From GCA-2731375 sp002731375 (GTDB lineage Bacteria > Pseudomonadota > Alphaproteobacteria > GCA-2731375), in NCBI GenBank assembly GCA_030752605.1, contig JASMDX010000049.1, positions 102,692 to 166,691 of the forward strand: 64,000 bases of DNA, in the 5' to 3' direction. How positions within the stretch are numbered: position 1 is the stretch's first letter; each line of letters starts with the position of its first letter. Shown one piece after another: positions 9,450 through 19,100 of the stretch. Both the position numbers and the translations under genes were made by a program. The notes under the pieces are model-generated. The model saw only the letters and a list, made by a program, of their open reading frames with translations. It was not told the DNA's origin and ran no database searches.

Positions 9450-10142
9450 ATGGATCAGCTCAAAATCTCGGTACGCACATTCGCCACGACCGAACCATGG
9501 CGGGCGAGGTGCCCGACGGCTGTTTACCCAATTTTCTGGGCGTGATGACGCAACATGCCTTTGTTACCGACCATGCACCGTCCAACAGTCTATTGGCGGT
9601 CGATGTCTAGGCCAAACCGACACCCCCTCCCAATTTTAACGATGGTGAAATATTCTTCGAGCAGGCCGCCATTCATAACGCGATCACGGCAGCGTCGGGG
9701 CAATTCGTCGCCAATCTGCAGGGCGACATTACAACGGAGCAGGTTCTGCTTGACCTACTTATCCATGGCCGTTGCGGCGTGCAGCAGCCTTATACGGTGG
9801 AAGGCGGCACACGGGAATTCGATTTTGGTTTCGTCTCTTCGACGCCCCTACGGGAATTTTTCAACCCTTGACCATGTGGATCTGATGGATGTGGATATCC
9901 AAGGTGGGGAGCGCGAGGTCCTGCCCGTAGCAATGGATGTGATCAGCCAAAAGGTAAAACGCATTCTTCTCGCCACCCATAGCGCCGATTTGCACCAGGC
10001 GATGTGAGATCTATTTTTCGAGCGCGGCTGGATGTGCGAGGCGGATTACGCCCCGAATTCGCTGCATCAATTACACCGGGGTAGCTTTGAAAACAACGAC
10101 GACATCCTGGACCTGTTCAATCTTGATCTAGCCGCCACATAA
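9450..10142 (+). pseudogene. FkbM-family methyltransferase, multiply disrupted
   Basis: Translation in three frames recovers FkbM-type segments: KISVRTFATTEPW, then GEVPDGCLPNFLGVMTQHA, then NFNDGEIFFEQAA and finally VDLMDVDIQGGEREVLPVAM, the acidic motif typical of the family's core. They are broken by frame changes near 9490 and 9870, an in-frame TAG after LLAVDV (about 9610) and a TGA after LHQAM. The glycine-rich AdoMet-binding loop is missing, so an internal deletion is likely. The gene is non-functional as read. Its tail overlaps the convergent hydantoinase gene by about 25 bases. Confidence 0.72.
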
Positions 10143-12192
10143 ACCAGGCGTGACTGTCATCCAACCGGGCCCGCCAACCGGGCGGCACCAGGATTGTCGT
10201 GGTGTCCTCCTCGATCACCGCCGGGCCCTCAATCTCACCACCAAAGGCAACCTTGGCACCATCATATACGGCAACCATGAGGCTCTGATCAGGCGCGAAA
10301 CTAGCCTGGCGGCTATGGCTGATGGCCTGTTCCGGCGTCTGATCGCCCACGCCCGGCATGGCGATACGAGATAGCAGCGCACCGCGCTGGCCATAAGCGA
10401 TAACGCCAAGGCCCATCAGCTCCCGTTCGCAATCAGGATCAGCAAATGTGAAGGCGCGTTCGTGCTCTTGATCAAACAGGGTTTCGATCGGCCCCATGCC
10501 GTTGGCAAAAATCTCTGCCTCGGCTAAGGTCAGGGTCAGAACCCCTAACTCGCCCAGATAACGCACATCCATGGTGCGTTGCAGACGGATATGCTCGGGA
10601 TCAAAGCCCTCCGCCGCCAGATCGGCGCGGGCCGATGCCATCATTTCACCGAATTGGCGGTTAATATCGCCGGCATTGCAATCGCTGAAACGGGCAGCAT
10701 GGTTACGGCTGTAATCATGGCGGACATCAGCGATAACGGCACCAAAAGAACAGAGCAGGGAGGCGACGCGCGGCACGATAATCCGCGTTACGCCAAGGCT
10801 CTCGGCGATGCGGGCTGCGTGCGCACCACTGCAACCACCACCGCATATGAAAGCGAAATCGCGCAGATCATGGCCCTGTTCAGTCGAAATCTGGCGCACC
10901 GCGTTGGCCATGTTCTCGTTCACCAGGGTGTAGATCGCGTAGGCGGCTTCCAAGCCATCGACGCCCAGAGGCTTGGCAATTGTGCCGCGGATGCTATCGC
11001 GGGCCAGATCGCCGTCGATGGCCATGGCCCCGCCCAAAAGCTGGCGGTCCGAGAAATAGCCCAAGGCGACGTTGGCATCGGTCACCGTCGCCGCCTCTCC
11101 GCCACGGCCATAACAGGCGGGACCGGGCCAGGCCTCCGCGCTTTGCGGGCCCACCTGCAGCAGGCCGCTGTCATCGATCCAGGCGATGGAGCCGCCGCCC
11201 GCGCCTAGGGTGCGCACATTGACCATGGGCACGGCAACACGATAACGGTGTACATCCACGTTCTTGGCGGTGTCAATATGGCCCTGATGGACCAGGCTAA
11301 CATCCAACGAGGTACCGCCCATATCCAGCGTGATGACATTGTCGATATCGAACAGCCGGCCAAAAAAACGGCCCGCTGCGGGACCAGCAGCCGGCCCGGA
11401 ATCCAGGGCCAGAACGGGCCGTTCACGCAAACCAGCGGCTGATGTAGTGCCGCCGTTGCATTGGATATAGCGGATCGCCTTGTGAAATCCGGCACCCTCC
11501 AGATTGCTTTCCAGACGGCCGATATAGTCATGCAACCGGCTGCCCAGCGCGGCGCACAAGGCGGTGGTCGAGAAACGCGGGTATTCCCGCAATTGCGGCG
11601 ATACGATGGAGGATAGATAGACCGGCGCACCAGGCATTTCCTCGGCCAACAGATCGCGGATGCGCTCCTCGTGAGCCGGGTTGACAATGGACCATAGCAG
11701 GCAGACGGCCACCGCTTCGACACCATTGTCGCGGAATACCGCTGCCGCCGCCCGCACCTGAGCCTCGTCCAAAGGCTGCAACACTAAGCCGTCCTTGTTG
11801 ATACGTTCATCGATGGGCAGGCGCAGATGGCGCGGCACCAGGGGCGTGGGCGGCGGCTGGATATAGTCATAGCGCCGCTCCTTCAGACCCTCGCGCAGCT
11901 CCAGAATATCACGAAAGCCGGCAGTGCACAGCATGCCCGTCCGCGCCAGTTTGCCTTGGATCAGGGCGTTGGTGGCAATCGTGGTGCCGTGCACGATCAA
12001 ATCGAACTGCCGCAACAAAGCCGGAATATCAATTCCGGACTGCGCCGCCAGCTCGCCCAGCCCCTCGTCAATTACCGAGTCGAGGTCTTCCGGGTTGGAA
12101 GACACCTTAGCGACTTGCAGATCGCCATTGTCAGACAGCAGAACAAAATCAGTGAAGGTTCCACCGATATCAATACCCAGGCGGTGACTCAT
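10117..12192 (-). CDS. hyuA: Hydantoinase/oxoprolinase family protein, subunit A
   Basis: A 691-residue ATP-dependent cyclic-amide hydrolase subunit. The N terminus LGIDIGGTFTDFVL is the hydantoinase A phosphate-binding motif, with a second ASKHA block VITLDMGGTSLDVSLV near residue 290 and the metal- or nucleotide-binding region FICGGGCSGAHAARIAE near 455. Family members (N-methylhydantoinase, 5-oxoprolinase, acetone carboxylase relatives) work with a B subunit, encoded immediately upstream with a four-base ATGA overlap. The substrate (hydantoin, N-methylhydantoin or oxoproline) cannot be told from sequence alone. Confidence 0.9.
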   Translation of the reverse strand: MSHRLGIDIGGTFTDFVLLSDNGDLQVAKVSSNPEDLDSVIDEGLGELAAQSGIDIPALLRQFDLIVHGTTIATNALIQGKLARTGMLCTAGFRDILELREGLKERRYDYIQPPPTPLVPRHLRLPIDERINKDGLVLQPLDEAQVRAAAAVFRDNGVEAVAVCLLWSIVNPAHEERIRDLLAEEMPGAPVYLSSIVSPQLREYPRFSTTALCAALGSRLHDYIGRLESNLEGAGFHKAIRYIQCNGGTTSAAGLRERPVLALDSGPAAGPAAGRFFGRLFDIDNVITLDMGGTSLDVSLVHQGHIDTAKNVDVHRYRVAVPMVNVRTLGAGGGSIAWIDDSGLLQVGPQSAEAWPGPACYGRGGEAATVTDANVALGYFSDRQLLGGAMAIDGDLARDSIRGTIAKPLGVDGLEAAYAIYTLVNENMANAVRQISTEQGHDLRDFAFICGGGCSGAHAARIAESLGVTRIIVPRVASLLCSFGAVIADVRHDYSRNHAARFSDCNAGDINRQFGEMMASARADLAAEGFDPEHIRLQRTMDVRYLGELGVLTLTLAEAEIFANGMGPIETLFDQEHERAFTFADPDCERELMGLGVIAYGQRGALLSRIAMPGVGDQTPEQAISHSRQASFAPDQSLMVAVYDGAKVAFGGEIEGPAVIEEDTTTILVPPGWRARLDDSHAWFMWRLDQD

Positions 12193-13955
12193 CTTGTACG
12201 CAACTTTGCTGTTTTGGTTTTGTTTATGGCGTTGTTGTCGGGATCAATGACCACGCCATAATCCAGGGCCGCGCCTTCTATGGAGACAAAGCCATTAATG
12301 ACATCGCGGCGCACCGCCTCCTCGTCCCTATCAAAGGCGTTACCCACGCCGCCGCCGCCCGGCGGACACATTTCCAGGCGGCCGCCACGGGTGGAATGCA
12401 AGCGCGAGGCGCTGCCCGATTTACGTATGTTGCCATCGGGATCAATGGCATTGCGCTGCCCCAATTTAGGTTCCAGCATGGTCGATTTCGCGCCCTGGAC
12501 GCTGAGGGCGGGAAAAGTATCGATGGTACCGTGGAAGCGCGCGGTCTGCTCATGATCGATGGGTTCCCATTCCGTATCCACTGCCAGGCCGCCGCGCCAT
12601 CGCCCCGCACCGCCCGAATCCGTGCGGTATTCCAGGCGGCTGATCAGAAACGGCATCTCGTACTCCAGCAATTCCACTGGCTCCTTCAACACCGCGCCGC
12701 CAGAATTCTCGGAACCAACCCCGGACCAGCCATCAGCGCCATGGGCTGCCCCACCGCCGCCCGAAGAGCCGCCGTTCGGATGAAAATGGCCATAAAAAGC
12801 GCCGGTATCAGGGTGAATGCCAGCCAAGACGATGGAAGCAGCGGGGCCCCAGCCGGCGGTCTGGCGTTCATCGGGTATGATTTTCGAAAGGGCATCGCGC
12901 ACGGAATCAACGATTTCACAGAACGGCTGCGTGGTGCAGCCCAAGGTAGGCGCCGGCGGCACCTGGGCATTGGTGATGGTGCCAAAGGGGCCATAGTCAA
13001 TATCCAGGGCACGGTAGAGGCCATCATTGAACGGCGGTTGGAGCCCAAGGGCAATGGTCACGGCGTGGCCAACGGCGGCGTGGGTGGCGCCAAAAGGTGA
13101 ATTGCGCACCTCGCGCAACTGCTCGGGCGACGACAGGGTGATGGCCATCCTGTCGCCAGTCACGGTGACTTCGGCCGCTATTTTCTTGTGATCATCGCCC
13201 TTCCTTGCGGACAGCCAGCTTTCACCCTGCTGGCTGCCGTCGGGCAGATCGGTAATGGCCTTGCGGACCCGGCGTTCGGTCATGTCGTATAATGCCTCAA
13301 TCCCAGCCCTGGTCACGTTAATGCCGTATTTTTCGCTCATGGCGGCAAGGCGTCGGCCCGCGATTTCAGCCGCCGCGATCATCGCCAGCATGTCGCTATG
13401 CTGTTGCTCGGGAAAGCGGATGTTGTTGAAATAAAGCCGCATGACATCATCGCAAGGTTCGCCAGCAGCAATGATCTTCAAGGGTGGAATACGGATGCCT
13501 TCGCCATAGCTGTCCGATTGCGCCCGGCGCAGATCGACTGGTGACGGCCCGCCTAGATCCAGCCAATGGGCCCGGATCACAGCCCAAAACAGCAGCTCGT
13601 TATCCACGAAGACAGGCCGCAGCAAAGCCACATCGTTCAAATGCAGACCACCGAAAGCTGGATCGTTGCAGAGAAAGGTGTCGCCCGGCGTGATATCGCC
13701 CTCATAAGCTTTCGCCACGGCACGGCAAACAAAAGGTATGGAGCCCACATGCACGGGTAATTCCGCATCGCCCTGGATCATCTGCCGGGCCTGCCAGTCA
13801 CATAACGTGCAGGAAAAATCCTTGGCCAGTTTAAACACCGGCGAACGCGCCGTGCGCACTACGACCTGGCTCATTTCGTTGGTGATGGAGGTCAGCGCGC
13901 CCTGCATGGTGGCCAGGGTGGTAATATCCACATCGGTCTTATCTGCGGCTCGCAT
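12189..13955 (-). CDS. hyuB: Hydantoinase B/oxoprolinase family protein
   Basis: A 588-residue B subunit paired with the downstream A subunit. The ATG at 13955 is chosen because GGGAG lies five bases upstream; the open frame extends to 14033 without such a site. Characteristic segments are NEMSQVVVRTARSPVFK, GDTFLCNDPAFGGLHLNDV, the region around GAFYGHFHPNGGSSGGGGAA and the glycine-rich end LEMCPPGGGGVGNAFDRDEE. The stop overlaps the hyuA start by four bases, so the two are translationally coupled. No transporter or carbamoylase gene is adjacent. Confidence 0.9.
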   Translation of the reverse strand: MRAADKTDVDITTLATMQGALTSITNEMSQVVVRTARSPVFKLAKDFSCTLCDWQARQMIQGDAELPVHVGSIPFVCRAVAKAYEGDITPGDTFLCNDPAFGGLHLNDVALLRPVFVDNELLFWAVIRAHWLDLGGPSPVDLRRAQSDSYGEGIRIPPLKIIAAGEPCDDVMRLYFNNIRFPEQQHSDMLAMIAAAEIAGRRLAAMSEKYGINVTRAGIEALYDMTERRVRKAITDLPDGSQQGESWLSARKGDDHKKIAAEVTVTGDRMAITLSSPEQLREVRNSPFGATHAAVGHAVTIALGLQPPFNDGLYRALDIDYGPFGTITNAQVPPAPTLGCTTQPFCEIVDSVRDALSKIIPDERQTAGWGPAASIVLAGIHPDTGAFYGHFHPNGGSSGGGGAAHGADGWSGVGSENSGGAVLKEPVELLEYEMPFLISRLEYRTDSGGAGRWRGGLAVDTEWEPIDHEQTARFHGTIDTFPALSVQGAKSTMLEPKLGQRNAIDPDGNIRKSGSASRLHSTRGGRLEMCPPGGGGVGNAFDRDEEAVRRDVINGFVSIEGAALDYGVVIDPDNNAINKTKTAKLRTR

Positions 13956-14146
13956 AGTTTCTCCCAGAAATGCCATACAGAATAACAAAGCGTGGATAAT
14001 ACAGCACATTGTCATTGCCGGGGAGTTTTCCATTCAGCGTCGCCTATGTCGCTGCTGGCCGGGGCCGAGAAATCCGTGATAGCCTTGGCACAATAATTTT
14101 CAATTTGTATGCCGCCCGCGGGACGGATAAGGAAAGGTTTACCGCC

Positions 14147-14959
14147 ATGGATTTCAAGCATATTAAATTCGACATCAGCGATGAAATCGCGACGATTACT
14201 TTGAATCGCCCGGAGGCGCGCAACGCCCTGAGCAGGGAAATGCGGGAGGATTTCCGCACCGCCCTGAAATTGGTCAAGGAACAGGCGGGCGAGGAAATCA
14301 AGGCGCTGATCCTGACCGGCGCGGGCGGTGCCTTTTGTGCCGGCGGCGATATCAAGGGCATGGGCAGCGACGAACGGACCTCATTGATAACGCGGCGTGG
14401 CCTGCGCCTGGATCACGACATCATCTATGACTTCGCGCATGTGGAGCTGCCTGTGATCAGCCTGGTCGATGGCCCGGCGGCGGGCGCGGGTTGCAATCTG
14501 GCCCTTGCTGCGGACTTCGTTTTCGCCACGCCCAAGGGCATATTCATGCAGGCATTTGGCCGCATCGGCGCCGTGCCTGATTGGGGTGGCTTTTATATCC
14601 TGCCGCGTCTGGTCGGACTGCAACGGGCCAAGGAGCTTGTTTATTCGGCCAGGAAGGTCGGCGCCGAGGAGGCTAAGGAGCTTGGCATGATTCTGGACGT
14701 GGTCTCGCAAGACAACGCCATGGACGAAGTGCGCGAGTTCGCCGGGCGCTTCCGCACCGCCTCCACCGCCGCTATTGGCATGGCGAAAAACGTCCTGAAC
14801 CAGTCTTTTAATCTGGATCACCGCACCTTGTTGGAACTGGAAGCCGATGTCCAGGGCATGGCCTTGGTGACGCCCTATCACAAGGCGGCGGTAAAACGTT
14901 TCAAGGATAAGGAGCCGTCGCTGTTTGATTGGGAAAAATTGAGCGCCGAAAAGAATTGA
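14147..14959 (+). CDS. Enoyl-CoA hydratase/isomerase (crotonase) family protein
   Basis: A 270-residue protein starting MDFKHIKFDISDE. Crotonase hallmarks are TLNRPEARNALS, the oxyanion-hole segment GAGGAFCAGGDIKGMG and a second oxyanion-hole strand DGPAAGAGCNLALAAD. The catalytic loop reads FGRIGAVPDWGGFYILPRLVG. The usual acidic residue of classical hydratases is not obvious in this loop, so isomerase or thioesterase-like chemistry is possible. An AAGGAAAGG lies upstream of the chosen ATG. It is followed 28 bases later by an SDR gene, probably in the same operon, and then by the giant activator-ATPase pair. Confidence 0.87.
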   Translation: MDFKHIKFDISDEIATITLNRPEARNALSREMREDFRTALKLVKEQAGEEIKALILTGAGGAFCAGGDIKGMGSDERTSLITRRGLRLDHDIIYDFAHVELPVISLVDGPAAGAGCNLALAADFVFATPKGIFMQAFGRIGAVPDWGGFYILPRLVGLQRAKELVYSARKVGAEEAKELGMILDVVSQDNAMDEVREFAGRFRTASTAAIGMAKNVLNQSFNLDHRTLLELEADVQGMALVTPYHKAAVKRFKDKEPSLFDWEKLSAEKN

Positions 14960-14987
14960 ACAGCGCATAAAAACCTGGGAGTTCGAA

Positions 14988-15917
14988 ATGCATTTGGACG
15001 GAAAAACAGCCATCATTACCGGCGCCGGGCGCGGCATCGGCATGGAAGTCGCGTATCTGCTGGCCAAGGAAGGTGCCATCGTCACGGTCAATGATCCAGG
15101 GTTGGGCCGTGGTGGTGAGGATGAGGGCGAGACCCCGGCCGAGGAAGTCGTGGCTCAGATCAGGGCGGACGGCGGCACGGCAGAGGCCAATACGCACTCC
15201 GTCGCCGATTACACCGCTACGGGCCGCATGATCCAAAAGATGGTGGATGATCACGGCAAGATCGACATCATCGTCAATTCCGCCGGGCTGCTGCGCGAAC
15301 GGATGATCTGGAACATGACCGAGGAAGACTTCGACATGGTCATCAATGTGCACCTGAAGGGCCATTGGAACATGTGTCACCATGCCATCAAGCACATGCG
15401 AGGAGCCGGTGGCGGCCGCATCGTGAATTTCTCCTCCGACGCCTTCAAGGGCTCGGTCGGACAGTGTAACTACAGCGCCGCCAAGGCCGGCATCATTGGC
15501 CTGACCCGGTCCATCGCCAAGGAAACCTCCCGCTACGGCATCACCGCCAACGCGATCTGCCCCTCCGCCGATACCCGCATGACCATCAACGACGCCGTCA
15601 TCGCCAACCGAGCCCGCAAGCTGGCGGACGGCCTGATCAGCCAAGAAGAATTCGACCGCGCCTCCCGCGCCCGCGGCCCGGAATATATCGCGCCGATGGT
15701 TGGTTATTTGTGTACCGATGCGGCCTGGGACGTGAATGGCCATGTCTTCCATGTGGAGCGGAACCGCATCCACAGCTATTACTACGGCGAGGAACGAAAA
15801 GCGCTGCATATCGGCGGCGATGGCATGTTCACCATGGACGATTTGCTGCGCGATATCCCCTCCACCATCATGAGCGAGGCCCCAAGGGTCGCGGCACCTT
15901 ACGAAAAGGCCGGGTAG
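14988..15917 (+). CDS. Short-chain dehydrogenase/reductase, MFE-type
   Basis: A 309-residue NAD(P)-dependent oxidoreductase. It shows TGAGRGIG for cofactor binding, NSAGLLRERM in place of NNAG, an Ser in NFSSDAFKG and the YSAAKAG catalytic Tyr-Lys. The insertion after the first strand (GLGRGGEDEGETPAEE) and the DDHGKIDI region resemble the 3-hydroxyacyl-CoA dehydrogenase part of multifunctional beta-oxidation enzymes. GGGAG precedes the ATG. With the upstream crotonase it could carry out successive steps on a CoA ester (inference). Confidence 0.88.
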   Translation: MHLDGKTAIITGAGRGIGMEVAYLLAKEGAIVTVNDPGLGRGGEDEGETPAEEVVAQIRADGGTAEANTHSVADYTATGRMIQKMVDDHGKIDIIVNSAGLLRERMIWNMTEEDFDMVINVHLKGHWNMCHHAIKHMRGAGGGRIVNFSSDAFKGSVGQCNYSAAKAGIIGLTRSIAKETSRYGITANAICPSADTRMTINDAVIANRARKLADGLISQEEFDRASRARGPEYIAPMVGYLCTDAAWDVNGHVFHVERNRIHSYYYGEERKALHIGGDGMFTMDDLLRDIPSTIMSEAPRVAAPYEKAG

Positions 15918-15929
15918 GGCATCCATTTC

Positions 15930-15948
15930 AGGCGGGCACGGCCCGCCT
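15930..15948. terminator. GC-rich hairpin after the SDR gene
   Basis: A perfect 8-base stem, AGGCGGGC paired with GCCCGCCT around the loop ACG, begins 13 bases after the SDR stop. There is no T run on the plus strand, so it is at best a weak or Rho-assisted terminator, or an mRNA-end stabilising hairpin. Confidence 0.45.
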
Positions 15949-15957
15949 GAGAGCCCC

Positions 15958-16032
15958 TTATTGCGCCGTCCAACCGCCATCGACCAGCAGCGCCGCACCG
16001 GTGATTAGGGCCGCCGCCGGTGAGGATATGGA
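15958..16032 (-). pseudogene. C-terminal scrap of a second SDR gene
   Basis: Read on the minus strand this stretch encodes SPAAALITGAALLVDGGWTA followed by Gln and TAA, the universally recognisable C terminus of classical SDRs (ITGxxxxVDGG). Upstream of it, toward 16100, no further SDR sequence is found. It is therefore a remnant of about 24 codons left by a deletion or rearrangement between the intact SDR and the first giant gene. Confidence 0.7.
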
Positions 16033-16193
16033 ACGGAAAATGGCGAAACCATGGCAACGCGTTTCCCGCCGGAAAAAAAACATCATCATTTTTACTCGTC
16101 AGCGCGGCTGCTTGGGCTATGATATTTGCGATCGAAGACGATCAATTAGGGGAATCGAAAGGTGGGGAAAGGAACAGACTAGGGAGAATAATC

Positions 16194-19100
16194 GTGCGCG
16201 TAGCTGGCTGTGATCTGGGCAAGGCGTCCGTGGGGTTCGTAACCGCCGCGGTGACTGAAGACGGTAAGGTGGAGATAGAGGGCGCTGGCTATAAATTGCA
16301 CGAAGGCGATCCCCTGGGCTTGTTCAAGAAGTGGTACCACGACAACGATATCGCATCCTGTGCCGCTCTGGCCGCGACCGGCGTCTATGCCGATGAACTG
16401 CGCGAGCCTGTCTTGATTCTGCCCGAGGATTCCTGTCAGGAAGCCGCCCTTGAGATCAACCCAGACCTTGAAGACGCCCTGAACCTGGTATCCATCGGCG
16501 CCCGCGGCTATGGCGCTCTCAGCCGCAAACCGGCCGAGGGGCAGAATGGCGCCAAAAACGGCGTGGGGCCGAAGTATCACTACCAATACCTCGAGAACGA
16601 CAAATGCTCGTCCGGTACAGGCGAAAATATCCAGAAGATCGCCGACCGTTTCGGCCTGGGCGTTGACGATGCGGACAAGGCGGCGCAGGCAGCCGACGAG
16701 GCCATTCCCATCACCGCGCGTTGCTCTGTTTTCGCCAAATCCGAGATGACCCATTTCGCCAACCAGGGCAAGGCCACCGGTGATTTGTTCAAGGGCTATT
16801 TCGGCTCCGTCGCCCGCAACACCTATGCCCTGCTGATGCGCAACCGGGTCGGCGGCCCGGTTTACCTGATGGGCGGGCCGGCGCGGATCGAGAGCTTCCG
16901 CCGCTCGTTCGAAGAGATGTTGGGCGAAGAGGTAAAGGTGCCGCCGCTGGCGGAGTGTTTCGAGGCCGTGGGCGCCGCCGCGATCGCCGCCGAACAGGCG
17001 CGAAACACCTCCCTCGCCGCCCTGCCCGCCAAACCGACGGAACTGATCGCGCCGGCCGAGAACCGCTTCCAGGTGCAGGCACCGGCCAGCGGCTGGCAAG
17101 AGCATGTGACCATGATGGCGGAACCGGAAGTGCCCACCGGCGTGGCGGAGACGCCAACCGTTCTGGGCCTTGATCTCGGCTCCACCGGGGCCAAGGCTGT
17201 CCTGACCTCGATCGAAACCGGCGAGATCGTGCTCGACGTTTACGACAGCACCCGGGGCAACCCGGTCGATGCCGCCCGCCGTCTGGTCATGACCATATTG
17301 GCGCAGGCCAAGGCCGACGTGCGTGCCATCGGCGTTACCGGTTCGGGCAGGGAAGCCGTCGCCACGTTGCTGCGCGCGGTCTATCCCGACAACGACAATA
17401 TTATCGTACTGAACGAAATCGTCGCCCACGCCACCGGCGCGGCGCGCTGTGATGTGGATGGCGGGGCCGATCTGTCGGTGATCGAGATTGGCGGCCAGGA
17501 CGCCAAGTACATCCGGGTCCAGGGCGGCCGTATCGTCGAAAGCGACATGAACAAGGCGTGCAGCGCCGGCACCGGTTCGTTCCTGGAAGAACAGGCAACG
17601 ATTTACGATGTCGACGACATACAAGAGTTCATTGATCTGGCTTCGTCCGCCAAGCGGCCACCCGATCTGGGCATGATGTGCACGGTCTATGTCGCCGATG
17701 CCGCCTCGCAAGCCATCAAAGAAGGTTTTGGTCGCGACGATATCTTCGCCGGCTTTCAATATTCGGTCATCCACAACTATCTAAACCGGGTGATGGGCCA
17801 GCGCACGCCGGGGGCGCGGATCTTCTTCCAGGGCAAGCCGGCTTCCAACCCATCCCTGGCCTGGACCCTGGCCGCCGTCACCGGGCGCGACATCGTGGTG
17901 CCACCCAATCCCGGCGCCATGGGCGCCTGGGGCATCGGCCTTTGCGCCATCAAGGAAATTGGCCAGGACGCGCTTGACGCCGCGCCCAGCCTCGATCTTG
18001 CCGATATTTTGCAGGCGGAGATCACGGCGCGGATGGAATTCCGCTGCCGCGACGCCAAGTGCCAGACGCTTTGTCCCATCGAACGCACCACCATCACGGT
18101 AGATGGGCAGAGCCGCCAGGCGGTCTCCGGCGGAGCCTGTCCGAAGTTCGAGATCTCCACCGCCAGCCAGCCGAAATTGGCCAAGGATGCTCCGAACCCG
18201 TTTGAACAGCGCCAGGCGTTGATCGACAGCTTCGTGATCGGGCGCGAGGGCGCGCCGAGCCTTGCCATACCGGAGCTTAGCGCCCTCAACGGGCACATCC
18301 CCTGGCTCGCCACTTTCGCGGCCGAACTAGGCTTCTCGGTCAAACTGCTGCGCTCCACGGGCAAGTCCCTGGCGGCTGGCGAACAGCTTTGCAACAGTTT
18401 CGACAGTTGCGGCCCGGTCAAGATCGCCCATGCGGTCTGTGACCTGTACGACGGCATCTTGCTGTTTCCAAAAGTATTCCGCATCTCCGACGTCAATGGC
18501 CGGGGCGGCCAGACCTGCATGACCGAACAGGCCATGCCGGACATGATCGAACGCTCCCTGTTGGCCCGTGGCAAGGGGGCCAAGGTGGTACGCCCACGCA
18601 TCTCCTTCGGCGACGGTCTGGACACACCAGAACTAGTCGAGGAAATGCGCCGCATCGCCAGCCAGATCGGCGCTGATCCGGCCAAGATCGGCGATGCTGT
18701 CAGCGCTGCCGCTCGGGCGCAGCTACGCTACGAAGAAGACCTGATGGCAATTGGCCGGGAAGCGATGGCGTATGCCAAGGCCAACGATCTGCCGGCGGTC
18801 CTGCTGGTCGGTCACCTGCACGTCATCAACGACCCGGCGATCAATGCCAACATCCCCCATCTGGTCCGCCGTAACGGCGCCATGGCCATTCCTGTGGATT
18901 GCTTTGAAATCGACGATCAGACGCCGGCCATGTGGAAAGCCTATTGGGGCGATGACAACCGGGCCATCCGGGCCGCAGTGCAAAGCCGCGAGATGGGTGA
19001 TGTCTTTCCGGTCTTCCTGGCCTCATTCGGCTGCGGGCCAGCCTCCTTCACCGAGCAGATTTTCCAGTCCGTGATGGAAGGTTTTCCCCACACTATCCTG

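Noticed and set aside
10117..12192. Acetone carboxylase alpha/beta subunits instead of hydantoinase A/B
   Set aside because: No gamma subunit is adjacent, and the A and B sequences read as the general hydantoinase/oxoprolinase type.
16020..16193. Upstream extension of the first giant gene
   Set aside because: The second copy starts at the equivalent GTG with the same ribosome-site spacing, and the extension overlaps an SDR remnant and lacks homology to copy 2.
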